Shown piece by piece: positions 44,507-55,684 of a DNA stretch of 64,000 nucleotides. The notes beneath the pieces were generated by a model. That model saw only the letters and a list, made by a program, of their open reading frames with translations, was not told where the DNA came from and searched no databases. Where the stretch lies: positions 93,678-157,677 of the forward strand of contig BDDD01001503.1 in the NCBI GenBank assembly GCA_001972305.1. The letters are read 5' to 3'. The DNA comes from Cephalotus follicularis (lineage: Eukaryota > Streptophyta > Magnoliopsida > Oxalidales > Cephalotaceae). The first letter of the stretch is position 1; the number at the start of each line of letters is the position of its first letter. The position numbers were made by a program, and so were the translations under genes.

Positions 44507-46789
44507 TGTAACACCCCGTGCCCGCAGGGCGGACACGTGGCATTACTCTCAATCTAATACACAATACAATGGTCGGGACTAGAAATATAAAAATGCGAAA
44601 AAACTTAAAACTTTACAATACATATCATTTTGTGGAAGATACGATACAATAATCCATCCATACGGTGCAATACAATACAAATCCTTTACAATACCAAACT
44701 TTTACAATACACTTATCAAAGCAATATTACAATGAACTCTGTCAACTCCAGACGATCCCCTCAGTTGATGGAATCTTTAATCCTTCGGTCCGCTGCTACC
44801 TGCTGCCCTACCTATGCCGCACACAAAATGTACAACACAGCCCCACCCCGAAGGATGGGGTTAGCCACACTGGCTAAGCAGAAACCTCATACAGGGTGTA
44901 TGCATGTACAATGTGCAATATCGGTGACAATCTATGCAATATCAATGTGCGGTGTACAATATCAATGCATGGCATGGCAAATCCATATGCACAGTTGCGA
45001 TCAGACTACCCATATGACAATGGCCCATAATAGAGCATACGGATAGGATCTATAACAATCAATCAATGGAAGACACTCAATGGTGGTGTATAAAACACCC
45101 ACTCAATCAATCAATCAATGTCCTATAGAGCATGCAACCCCGGGTCAATACAATGTCAATCAGTTAGCAGTGATCAATCCCACGGAAGGTAATCCTTCGA
45201 AAAGGGTGGGAGATCTATCTATGTTTCTCAGATTGATCAGGACCATAACTCATAGATCTTCCAACCTATGGCTGGGCCAATGCAATCTCGATGAGCTACA
45301 ACCGAGGGAGCTACTGTTATCGTTAGGGAGCTACGGCCCTCAGGGAGCATCAATCGTCAATCAATCATGCTCGTCAGCAAGACAATACAATAAGTGGAAC
45401 AATACAAGAAATAAAACGATCGACGGAATAGGTGGACAGAGTCAAAAATCTAACTTGCCGACACGAATCATAAGGCCGCTCTATAGGATCCATACAATAC
45501 AATCAATCATGTCAGTACAATGTCAAAGCAATGTCAATAAGTGATGGTGTCTAATGAAGAAATGGGAATGTGCGTCCAATATACCGACTTAGACTCACAT
45601 CACTTATGACTCAAACAATCAATCAATGTGTCAATACAATCGTTAAAACCATTTTCAAACACTTGAACACCTCAAGTGAGGCTCCAGTCAAGTAACAATG
45701 AGAAAAGAAGTTGAAAACCAGCTTTAAAGTAGGTAAAAACTCCTTTCAGTCTATTAGGCATCGATGTCCTTGGTGGAAGACGTCGACGCATTTTTAAAAC
45801 GGTGGAAAGACGTCGATGTTTGAAAGACGTCGATGTCTTTCTCTATTTGTAAAGAGATCTGGCTGAAGGACGTTGATGTCTTTGAATAAAGACGTCGACA
45901 TGATTCAATAAAAGTAGCCTGGGAATGCGCATCGATGTTCAGCATCGATGTCTTTCCTGGGGAGAAGACATCTCAAGGCAAATACGTCGATGTCTTTGAA
46001 AGACATCGATGTGTTTGCTGCGAAATCAAGGATACATCATTCTAAAGCGAAAGAGATCGATGTCCATGGGCTGGGGTCGATGTCTTTGCTGGGCAGGGTC
46101 GATTTTTGTGTAGAAAAAGTGGCCAATCTCAAGTCAAAATCCAATTCAAAGCCATTCTTTGAAAACTAAGGGTTAAAATCAATCATTTAAGGCTAGTAAA
46201 ACTTGTTACAACCTTTCAATTTCAGTTTCAATCCTTCTAGATAAGTTAGATCAACGAAACCAATAAAAACCCTAGTTTTTCAATTTTATGCAATACAATC
46301 ACTCAATCATTCAATTCAATCATTTAATCAATCAAGCAGTAGGCAATTCAAGTAAAGAAGTCCTACCTATAATCGAAACTTCAAAAGTTGAGCTTCCAAT
46401 CAATCCATCGACTGAAATCACCCACGAATCAGCTGCTATCTCACCCAAACGGTGACCCACAACTTGCAATCGCTATCCTTGATGATGGAGATGCAATCTG
46501 GGACTGCTAGGGAGGAAGATGGAGGTTGCTCAGCTAGAGAGAGAGAGAGAGGGAGAAGGATAGAGAGAGGGAGAAGCATGAGAATATGAGAGAATGAGAG
46601 TAAGAATTGACTTATATAGTCAATTCGGTCAATTATCCGAAACTCAGCCCAAAATCCCAACTATACATGCATGTAATAAATACAATAACCAATATGTATA
46701 GGAATACCTCAATTCAATACAATTCAATACAGTCCAATACGGTATAAAATATGCATGAACAGTACAAAAAGGGAATTCGGGTCTTCACA
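44507..46789 (-). repeat. Right (5') LTR, 2283 bp
   Basis: Full-length form: complement starts TGTGAAGACCCG and ends GGGGTGTTACA. A TATA box (ACTATATAAG) lies at 46620-46611, about 170 bases from the LTR start. The palindrome array at 45760-46095 lies downstream of it, so it is in the transcript. A fragment of this LTR family is at 11960-12320. Confidence 0.9.
45760..46095 (-). repeat. Palindrome array, GACGTCGATGTC type
   Basis: About ten copies of GACGTCGAYGTCTTT-like motifs in both orientations, spaced 15-40 bases. The same motif occurs in the SIRE-type LTRs, which belong to a different superfamily. Confidence 0.8.
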
Positions 46790-46849
46790 AAAATATACAA
46801 AGTTAAGTTACAATTTTAAATAAGCAAAATATGTAGAACAGTCTTTTTG

Positions 46850-47310
46850 GCGTCGACACCTATGTTATAGACGTCAACGTGCTAGGCTTGAGCATGGATT
46901 CTGGGCTTTGGAAGATGATCTTCGTCAATGCCTTGAATGATTCTTGTCGACGTGCTCTGAATTTCATTATCTGCATCAACGCCATACGGAAAACGTTAAC
47001 GCCAAAAGGAGCAATTTCGGACAGTCGCTTTGGACGTTAACGTGAAGCATTTTTGGTGTCAACATCTATGAGGAAGACGTCAACGTCATGTTTAGACGTC
47101 AACGCAGAAGGATGATCAAATCTGAAATGGAATTGGACGTTAACGCATAAAGAATATGTTAACACTCATAAATGACATTCACGTCAACGTTATGAATACG
47201 AGTCAACGTGAATAAAGCAAGAATTGGACAGTAGCTTATGGAGTCAACGCAAAAAGCTAATGGAGTTAACGCATAAGGATGTAGACGTCAACGCTATGCA
47301 TACACGTCAA
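46850..47310 (+). repeat. Palindrome array, ACGTTAACG / ACGTCAACG type
   Basis: About fifteen copies of (G)ACGTYAACG(C/T) lie in the U3 part of SIRE LTR 1, ending about 120 bases upstream of its TATA box (47431). The core is mostly GTTAAC or GTCAAC rather than the GTCGAC of the two sister LTRs. Confidence 0.75.
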
Positions 47311-47986
47311 TGCCAATGACAGCCAGACCCAAAATCTGCAAAAATTGAAGGTGCTGAAATGGTGAGATTTTTCCCAAAATAATTCCAATGCTCCCTTGAT
47401 GATAGCAACGGTCATATTCAATAAGAAGCCTATAAATAGAGGCTGAGTCAAGAGCACAATAATCAAGGAAATCTGTAAGCAAACTTTCATATTCTTAAAG
47501 AGCTTTTGTTCTATTTCGCAAGTCTTATCTTTTGATATTGTGCAATTACTTTCATATTCAACCTCTGTAGAGGTTATAACAAACACTACACCTATCTGAA
47601 TATTTGTAACACCAGGTCATTAGTACCAACATTCAAAGTTAGGATTTAGCTTTCAAAAATCCGAGTTAGGATTCAACTTGTAAAAATCCAGAAGTTCGGA
47701 TTGTGATCGGGGGATTATAATCTTAGTGGAACCTCAAGTTGCTGCTTGGGAGAGTGGACATAGGCATTGTTGGCCGAACCACTATAAACTGTTTGTAACT
47801 CTCTTTCCCTTACCCTTTTAATTAACTGCAAGTTATTTTATTGCTTATAATTGTTTAGAGTAACTTGATTGATTGATTGTTTGAGTGTTCTTTCTTGTTT
47901 ATCTTGATCTTTAAAATTGAAAAGAAGGGTTATTTTTCGCATAACCTATTCACCCCCCTCTAGGTTGCTAGTTGTGAACCTACATT

Positions 47987-48000
47987 TGGTATCAGAGAGG
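47987..48000 (+). promoter_or_regulatory. Primer binding site of SIRE element 1
   Basis: TGGTATCAGAGAGG follows the LTR end near 47984. The identical site occurs in SIRE element 2 at 60842-60855. Confidence 0.9.
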
Positions 48001-48036
48001 TTTCAAATATTTATCTTAATAGTGTTAGAACGATCC

Positions 48037-49008
48037 ATGGCAACCTTTTCAATTGTTGATGATAATGTTAGTCGTTTGTTAACATGCCTCCTTTCTTTGA
48101 TGGTAATAATTATAATGAATGGAAAGTTAAGATAACTTCTTTTATTCAATCCCTCGATTACGATCTTTGGGATATAGTTGTTTTTGGCCTAGAGATGTCT
48201 AAAGAAGCCATTTCTAAAACAAAATTTAGATATGATGAAAAAGAAAAAGAAATGTTAAAAGTAAACGCCAAGGCCAAACATATTATTTTCTGTGCCTTGA
48301 ATTTAACGTGTTTGATTCCATTTCCTCTTATAACTCGGAAAAGGAAATTTGGGATAAGTTGGAAGATATACATGAAGAAAAGAATGATGAAGAAACAAGC
48401 TTGTGTCTAATGGCAAGAGATGCATCCAAAAGCGAAAGCGATGAAGAAGATGCAAGCAAAGGAGAAAATGAGGTAAGTTACGATGACTTTGTAGAAGCTG
48501 TAGATAGATATAACTCAATCATTTCCTCTTTAAAGAATAAGATTAAATGTTTGACTGTTAAAAACAACAAACTAAAATTGAATATTTCTTCGATGAAAGC
48601 AAATGAATCTAAAAAGGAAGAAATAGGATTGTTGAAAAAAGGAATTAGTTGTTTATCTATACAAAACGAAACTTTGAGAAATGAATTGGATATCTTAAAT
48701 ATGTCATTAGAATTATCAACTAATTTTAAGGAATAAAATGAAAAACTTAAAATTGAAGTAGACGCACCAAAGAAAACGTTTTCAAAATTTTTTAGTAGTA
48801 GTGATAAATTAAATAGACTACTAGGAGTACAAAAATGTGTTTTCGATAGAGCCGGTTTAGGCTTTGACGAAATGAACAAGGTTAAACATTTTGAAAATTT
48901 GTTAGATAGAAAGAAAATTGATAATGTTCTTTCTTGCAATTTTTGTGGCAAAAAATGGACATATAGCTAGTAAATGTTGGAATAAAAAGAATGTTATTTC
49001 TTGTAATC
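48037..49008 (+). pseudogene. SIRE-type copia Gag, broken and truncated
   Basis: It starts at ATGGCAACC (48037) and shifts frame at about 48084 into PPFFDGNNYNEWKVKI, the N-terminal Gag block of copia elements, up to NAKAKHIIFCALN. Frame changes and loss of the central part follow, then an acidic segment (SESDEEDASKGE), a coiled coil (about 48500-48730, rich in Lys/Glu/Leu/Asn) and a stop at 48734. A zinc-knuckle scrap (CNFCGKK, about 48938) precedes the end. Compared with the Gag at 60897-62537 it lacks the middle third. The gypsy LTR at 49009 cuts it. Confidence 0.8.
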
Positions 49009-51416
49009 TGTCACACCCCGTTTCCATTAACAACATATATCATGGCAATTTAACATAAATCCAGCTTACACAAAAATACGATAAATTTAAAACTTTGATT
49101 CTAATAACATCTTGTGGAAGCATTTAATAATAAGCTGAATAAGTAACCAAATCATGCGTCCCATACCACATGATTCCAACATTTAATATCATTATGCCAT
49201 TGTCAATTGCCCTCAAATGGAGCATGATCAAAAGTCGATCAACATCATTAATACATGAATACAGTAATCCAAAACAAAATATGTTTCAATACATCGTTTA
49301 ACATTTATTCAAGCAAATAAAACTTCATCTCCCCTCCGATTCGACCGTGCTCGAGCGATATCCCTATCACTGCATCAATCTGAAATAGTTGGGGGTTAGC
49401 CTTTGTCGGCTAAAATATAAGTGTAATTCAGGGTCAATGAATATGAATGTCATGAAATGAATGCATTCATGATGCAATACATAATATATCGCAGTAGGTA
49501 CATATATAATCTATGTCAATAGGTGCAACCATGCCAAGTGGCTACAACCACCAAATCATCAATCATGTCTCAAGGGACAAATAAAATCAAATCGAATCAA
49601 ATAAAATCAAATCAACTGTACGAAGAGCGCCACCATCTCCTGGCCCCGACGTCGTACTCTTACTTCGGCCCCCGACTCCCGGTCACAAAGCAAGGCAAAA
49701 AACCAAACTCATGATGCTCGCACTCTGTGTTCAGTAATCATGATATCCCGTGTTACTTGCACTCAGTGTTTAGTAACATTGTATTTGGACGTTCCTAGCC
49801 ATAGGGGATCATCCCGCCACCAGCCATCGGCGACACTCCATCAACCCAACCAGTATGGCATCAATGAAAATCAATCGATCAATCCGAATTCAACTCGTTT
49901 CCAAGTAATTCATAAGTTGTAAAATACTGGAAATATTACATTTATTCAAAATGTAATCAGTCTTTGAAATCACGTTTCAATCCGTCGAAAACATACATTT
50001 ATCAAAATATACATTTTCGCATAAAATAATGATTTGCATAAAATCATGTACACATTTCTAAAATGAATAAAACACTTTAGAATCATTCATATTCCAATCA
50101 GTAGTTCATTTCATATCGAAATGCAATGCAAACATATGTTCAAAGTGTAGGTCAATCCCCAACAGTCAGCTGTCTCCTCTTGACAGTCGGTTGTTTTCCT
50201 TCAACAGTCGGCTGTCCTATTTTGGCAGTCGGCTGTCCCCTTAACAGTCGGCTATCTCCTCTTGACAATCGGCTGCTTCATGAATAGTACGCGTCTTCTA
50301 CATCGCTACCCACCCCAACCTCGCCACCTCGGCGAATCCGGGTAAAGCGACACGTGGACAGTCGACTATCATCCCAACAGTCGACTGTGCCATCTACAGT
50401 CAGCTGCCCTATTTTGGCAGTCGACTTAGTCAACAGCAGGAGGTGTCCTCCATTAAATCGCATGAACAGTCGACTGGCTCATTTGCACAGTTGGTTGTTT
50501 CCCCTCGAGTAGTCGAAGGTTCTCACAAAACAGTCGACTAATAGCCTCAAACAGTCGGTTGTCCTCTTTGGGCAGGCAGCTGGTCTTGCGGGTAGTACGC
50601 AAACACAGCAGAAAATACGTGCGATTCTCAACCCAATCAATTCAAAATAGAGCATTCATCAACAACAACACATGTTCATGCTCATATCACAGTCTATTGT
50701 ATGCATTTTATCTATGAACATCCATTATAACTGAACTTAAACCACAATTATAAAATCCCCTACCAAGAATTCCTAGTTAAGAATTGCAATCCACCTCTTT
50801 AAGTCCCGGATCTGAGGCGTTCAAAGCTCCCAGGTCCGTCCAATGACTCCAACAAGCTCGGTTCTCCCACTGGTTCGAGCCTCCAAGTCCCCAGCTCAAG
50901 TATGGAGCATTTGGCCTTAACCTTTCTCTCTTTTTCTTCCCTTTTCCCCTCACAATCTCTCTATTTCTTTTCTCCATTTGAAATGCTGAATGAAAGGGGA
51001 GGAGAAAGTGTGCTTTTATGGGAAAAAAACGTATTTCCCTTCCCCCCATCTCTCTCTTTCTACCGACACAGTCCCCCAAATCACTCTCTCTCAGCCATGA
51101 CAGGTCTGGCGCGCACGTTATGCTGACTGACGCTTGGCAGTCGACTGTCTTATCTCGGCAGTCGACTGTCTCTGCCGATAGTTCCAGCCGGTTGTTCCCC
51201 CCCAGCAGTTGGCTGGTTCCACTTAAGGGGGTCCAGTCGACTGTCCCTCCTGACAGTCGGCTGCCTGCCCTATTTCAACACTCCTCACAATTTCTTTATA
51301 TTTTCATGCAAGCTTTAACATCACATAGTGGGAAAAACCATGATTCTCATTAATTCAAAGCATAGATTACATCAGGAAATACAATAATACATTCAATGAA
51401 AATCTCGGGCGTTACA
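49009..51416 (-). mobile_element. 3' LTR of the second gypsy element
   Basis: In + orientation it starts TGTCACACCCCG and ends CTCGGGCGTTACA, 2408 bp, next to a - strand polypurine tract. It carries two clusters of CAGTCGACTG / CAGTCGGCTG palindromes (about 50160-50570 and 51135-51265). Simple repeats such as CAAATCAAAT lie near 49590. No gene is encoded; a run of open frames at 50900-51350 is by-product. Confidence 0.88.
50160..51265 (-). repeat. Palindrome clusters, CAGTCGACTG type
   Basis: About twenty copies of CAGTCGRCTGTC-like motifs in two clusters separated by ordinary sequence. The same motif appears in the LTR at 54226-58542 (55190-55380), which is otherwise a different LTR family. 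Confidence 0.8.
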
Positions 51417-51429
51417 TCCAGCCCTCCTT
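51417..51429 (-). promoter_or_regulatory. Polypurine tract
   Basis: The complement reads AAGGAGGGCTGGA, adjoining the 3' LTR start (TGTAACGCCCGAG). Confidence 0.85.
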
Positions 51430-51469
51430 CGAGGAATTTCGTCCTCAAAATTAAATAATACTAAAACAA

Positions 51470-52441
51470 ATGAGGGAAATGCTCTCTAATGTCCTCCTTG
51501 CGTTCCCATGTCTCCTCATCGGGTCGATGGAACTGCCACTGAACCTTCATCATAGGAATGGTTCGGTTCCTTAATACCTGTGTCTTCCAGTCAAGGATTC
51601 CCACCGGTAATTACTCGCAAGAAAGGTCATCTCACACAGGAACTGACTCATAATCCAAGACATGTGATGGGTCTTGGATATACCTCCTCAACATAGACAC
51701 ATGGAAGACATCGTGCACATTTGACAGTGGAGGAGGCAAGGCAAGCTGATAAGCCACCTCCCCAACTCTCTACAAAACCTCGAAAGGACCAATGTATCAC
51801 GGAGCTAATTTGCCCTTATTCCCAAATCTCTGCATGCCCTTCCATGGTGAAACCTTCAGAAATACATGATCCCCAACGTTGAAGGTTAGAGGCCTCCTTT
51901 TGACGCTGCTGAGCTCTTCTGCTAGCTCTGAGCTGCAAGCAGTTTCTACCTGATAAACCTGACTTTCTCGGAGGTCTCCTCCACCAGATCTGACCCAAGC
52001 AATGGTCGTTCACCAACTTCGTCCCAACAAACTGGTGATCTACACTTTCTCTCGTACAAAGCCTCGTGTGGAGCCATACCGATACTGGAATGATAGCTGT
52101 TATTATAAGAAAACTCTATCAGAGGAATGTGGTCCTCCCAAGTACCAGCAAAATCGATAATACAAGTTTGGAGCATAACCTCCAAGGATGGTATGCTCTG
52201 ATTGGCCATCTATCTGCGGGTGAAAGGCATTGCTAAGGTTCAGATTTGTCCCAAAAGCTGTCTGAAACCTCTTCCAAAAGTTGGAAGTGAAGATCAAATC
52301 TCTGTCACAAACAATACTCACGGGAACACCGTGCAACCTCACGATCTCCTTCACATAAAACGAGCCAACTTGCTCGCTGAATCCGTGACATGTGTGGGCA
52401 AAAAGTGAGTCGATTTGGTAAGCCGATCCACAATGACCCAC
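51470..52441 (-). pseudogene. Gypsy element 2 integrase core, GPF module and chromodomain-like tail
   Basis: The complement has VPVSIVCDRDLIFTS (second catalytic Asp, about 52335) and FHPQIDGQSEHTI (catalytic Glu region, about 52215). FSYNNSYHSSIGMAPHEALY follows, and at the end VLRNRTIPMMKVQW and ETWERKEDIRE, the chromodomain-like tail (about 51600-51480). Frameshifts near 52360, 52205 and 51950 break it. It joins the upstream integrase zinc finger and first Asp in the next entry. The order matches chromovirus pol. Confidence 0.85.
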
Positions 52442-53274
52442 ACCTCATTGTGACGGTTTCGAGTCAGAGGGAAACCCGAAACAAAATCCATCGTCACATG
52501 CTCCCATTTCCACTCTGGAATCAGTAAAGGCTGTAACAAACCCGCTGGCCTCTGGTGCTCAGCCTTAACCCTTTGACAAGTATAACACTTCGCGACATAG
52601 TCAGCAATCTCCCTCTTCATGCTAGACCACCAGTAGTTCCGCTTCATATCTTGATACATTTTTGTGCTGCCATGATGTATGTTATATCGAGATTTATGAG
52701 CCTCATAAAGCAACTCACTCTTCAATCCGTCATCATCTGGGAGACACACCCGTCGCCAAAATCTCAATATGCCATCCTTATGTACCCGAAAATCTGACTC
52801 CGGTCCCAGATTCTCTTGAATCTCTCGCAACTCGGGATCATGCACTTGAGCATTCTTTATGTGATCAAGTAATGATAGCCGTGTCTGGAAGCTAGCAACA
52901 AAAACACTAGGTGATTCCATAAACGGAGTCCATCTCTGGAAATCCTCCAACATCCTCCATTGAGATACAATCGTGTTAGCAATCATAGCCTTACGGCTCA
53001 AGGCATCCGCAACCACGTTCGCCTTTCCGGGATGATACTGAATACTGCAGTCATAGTCTTTAAAGAATTCCACCCATCTCCGTTGTCTCATGTTCAGCTC
53101 ATTCTGACAGAATAAGTACTTCAGATTCTTATGATCAGTGAAGTTCTCAAACTGCGCTCCATACAAGTAATGTCTCCATTTTTGAAGAGCAAAAATAATC
53201 GTGGCTAGTTCAAGATCATGCGTTGGGTAGTTCTCCTCATAAGGCTTTAGTTTCCGCGAAGCATAAGCGATCAC
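52351..53274 (-). pseudogene. Gypsy element 2 RNase H and integrase N-terminal half
   Basis: One open frame of 307 codons. RNase H: VIAYASRKLKPYEENYPTHD, FTDHKNLKYLF, IQYHPGKANVVADALSRK. Integrase zinc finger: HHGSTKMYQDMKRNYWW and CYTCQRVKAEHQRP. Start of the core: TMDFVSGFPLTRNRH with the first catalytic Asp. A single in-frame TGA (about 53278-53280, after CVLMQ) separates it from RT, and a frameshift near 52360 from the rest of the core. The low number of lesions implies a younger element than the one at 36906-46789. Confidence 0.88.
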
Positions 53275-53280
53275 TCTGCC

Positions 53281-54225
53281 TCATTGCATCAATACGCAAC
53301 CCAATCCCTTACCCGAAGCATCGCTATAGACTGCAAAGCCCTCATTACCCTTAGGTAATGCCAAAACAGGAGCGAAAACCAACCGATCCTTCAGCTCTCG
53401 AAAGCTGACCTCATAATCCTCTTCCCATATGAACAAAGTCTTCTTCTGAGTAAGCTTAGTCAATGGTGCAGCTATCGTTGAGAAGTTCTGAATGAACCTC
53501 TTATAATAACCCGCCAAACCAAGAAAGCTGCGCACCTCGGTCACATTCCTTGGTTGCAGCCAATCTCGCACCACCTCAGTCTTTAACGGGTCCACCGCCA
53601 AACCTTCTCTAGATACAATGTGACCAAGAAAGATCACATGATCGAGCCAGAACTCACACTTGCCAAACTTGGCATACAACTGATGCTCTCTGAGAATCTG
53701 CAAAACTAATCTCAGATGATTGGCATGTTCCTCCTCACTCCTTGAGTACACCAGTATGTCATCGATGAACACTACCACAAACTGATCCAGGTAGGGCCGG
53801 AACACATCATTCATTAGTGGCATGAATGCTGCTGGTATGTTGGTGACACCAAACGGCATTACCAAGAACTCATAGTGACCATACCTCATCCGGAAGGCAG
53901 TCTTCTCTACATCTCCTTCCTTCACCCTGAGCTGGTGATAACTCGACTTTATATCAAGTTTGGAAAACACCATTGACCCTTGTAACTGGTCAAACAAATC
54001 CTCAATATGCTGAAGAGGATACTTATTTTTAATGGTGGCCTTATTCAACATCCTGTAGTCGATGCAAAGGCTCATCGACCCATCCTTCTTTTTCACAAAT
54101 AACACTGGAGCACCCCATGGAGAAACGCTCGTCCGTACAAAACCCTTATCAATTAAGTCTTGTAACTGTAACTTCAATTCTCCAACTCCGCAGAAGCCAT
54201 CCGGTAAGGTGCCTTAGAAATAGAA
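53281..54225 (-). pseudogene. Gypsy element 2 reverse transcriptase
   Basis: An open frame of 298 codons from [16 protein letters not shown] through [46 protein letters not shown] and [22 protein letters not shown] holds the catalytic [25 protein letters not shown] and the start of RNase H ([16 protein letters not shown]) follow. All RT blocks look intact. The N-terminus is cut at 54225 by the solo LTR and continues at 58548. A TGA after CVLMQ ends this frame. Confidence 0.9.
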
Positions 54226-55684
54226 TGTAATACCCCATTTGTTCATGTGCATATTTTTGGGCTTTTATTTGTGATTTGTTATATTGTTGGTCCATTTTAA
54301 ATTTTTGGGCTGTTATGTTTTAGGCTATCTGATACCATCTTTGGGCTTTGGTATATTGTTTGGAATATGACTATGGACAAGTAAAATTAATTGTTTTACA
54401 TTAAATTAGTTTTTAAAATTAGTTTTAATATGAGAATGGTAAAATTATTTTATTGGAAAACAGAATCCTTTCATTTTGGCAAAAATTATTTGTTTTTCCC
54501 TTATTTCCTTTCTTCCCTCTCCCGTACGTATCTCTCTTCCTCTTCTCAAAACTGATTCTTTCCTTCTTTCTCTCCCACAATCCCGTTTTTTATTGCCTCT
54601 TTCCCAATTCTATTAGGTTTTGGACTCTTTTCCTTATCAAAACAGATTTTGATGTCCCCTAGTATGTTTATGTATGCCTTTGCTCTTTATTTTTGTGCCA
54701 TCACCACCTCTCTTGCATAGGAGCCGAACCTGCAAGTTAGAAGCTGTTGTGTCCTTTATTGTTCATCATATCAGGTTTGTTCCTCTGCTGTTATGGTTGC
54801 TATTGGTTTTGTTTTTAATGTTATCCAGTTGCATGTTCATATAGGCTGCTAGTGTGTTTTGTTTTGATCCCTGCCATGTATGTTTTGCTATTGTTTCTGA
54901 GATTGTTAGCAAGTCCTGAGTTGTCTTGTGATGATAGAAAACAGGTTTTGAATATAAAAATTGGTGTTTAACAGAAATTTGGTAATGGAATTAAGTATAC
55001 AATGAATTGGAAAATTGTCTCTATAAAGTATGATCACCAATTGCATGATTTTCCTGTTTCTTTATGTTCATGTGCATCTGTTATGTCACATAAGTCCAAT
55101 GTAAATGATTAGGAACCTCTGGTAGTGTGATAATCAAGTTTTGATAGAAAACTGACATAGGTTTGTTAAAATTTTGCTGTTCTATAGAGCAGAACAGTCG
55201 GCTGTTTCGCTTGAGTAGTCGATTGCCTTGTAAAACAGTCGGTTGTTTTGTCTTGCACAGTCGACTAGACCCCTGTCACAGTCGACTGGCTATAGCTTTG
55301 TTTGTGTAGTCGACTGGCATGTGATACAGTCGACTGTCATGCCCCAAACAGTCGATTGGATTTTGTTACAGTCAGCTGGTTTTGTCCAGTAAATTTCTGG
55401 TTTCAAGTTTTGTTATCCGTTTGTTCTTTTAATGTTTTGAAGTCTGTTTTAGACACTGTTAAATTGATGTTTGATGTTCGGAAGTGGTTTTTGAATCCTT
55501 ATATGAATGATATTGCATGTTTTAGATTTTTGTGCTACGAGGGACAATTAGAAATTTGTTGATCAATTCGTAAGTCATTTCTGTGATCGCTTAAGGTACG
55601 GATTTTCTGCTCTTTGGCTATCTGATTTTATTGTAACTATCCCGTTTCACTTTTATGATTAAAGTACGGATTTTTCGTTCCTTG

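Larger units (their letters stand above)
36906..46789 (-). mobile_element. Complete Tekay-like gypsy element with two LTRs, TSD AAAAT
   Basis: Both LTRs begin TGTAACACCCCGTGCCCGC in + orientation. The outer flanks carry the duplication AAAAT (36901-36905 and 46790-46794). Genes run on the - strand: 5' LTR at right (44507-46789), primer site, gag, protease, RT, integrase, polypurine tract, 3' LTR at left (36906-38215). A solo LTR (40815-42614) interrupts the protease-RT junction. The coding region has several stops, frameshifts and an RNase H deletion, so the element is dead although structurally complete. Confidence 0.92.
36818..49008 (+). mobile_element. SIRE-type copia element 1: 5' LTR split by a gypsy element, then partial gag
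   Basis: The LTR starts TGTTGACATTTATG (36818) with the TTTTGATGATAACA block shared by the copies at 55685 and 59555. It is interrupted at 36906 by the complete gypsy element and resumes at 46790, ending near 47984. Without the insert the LTR is about 1.28 kb. It has TATAAATAG at 47431-47439 and a palindrome array at 46850-47310 upstream of it. A primer site and a broken gag follow. The element is cut off at 49008 by the LTR of a second gypsy element. Confidence 0.8.

Noticed and set aside
48478-48951. 157-codon complement frame over SIRE gag
   Set aside because: Antisense shadow of the Lys/Glu-rich coiled coil; no domain.
50777-51353. Open frames in the distal part of the gypsy LTR
   Set aside because: Located inside the LTR 49009-51416 on both strands with low-complexity content and no family match.
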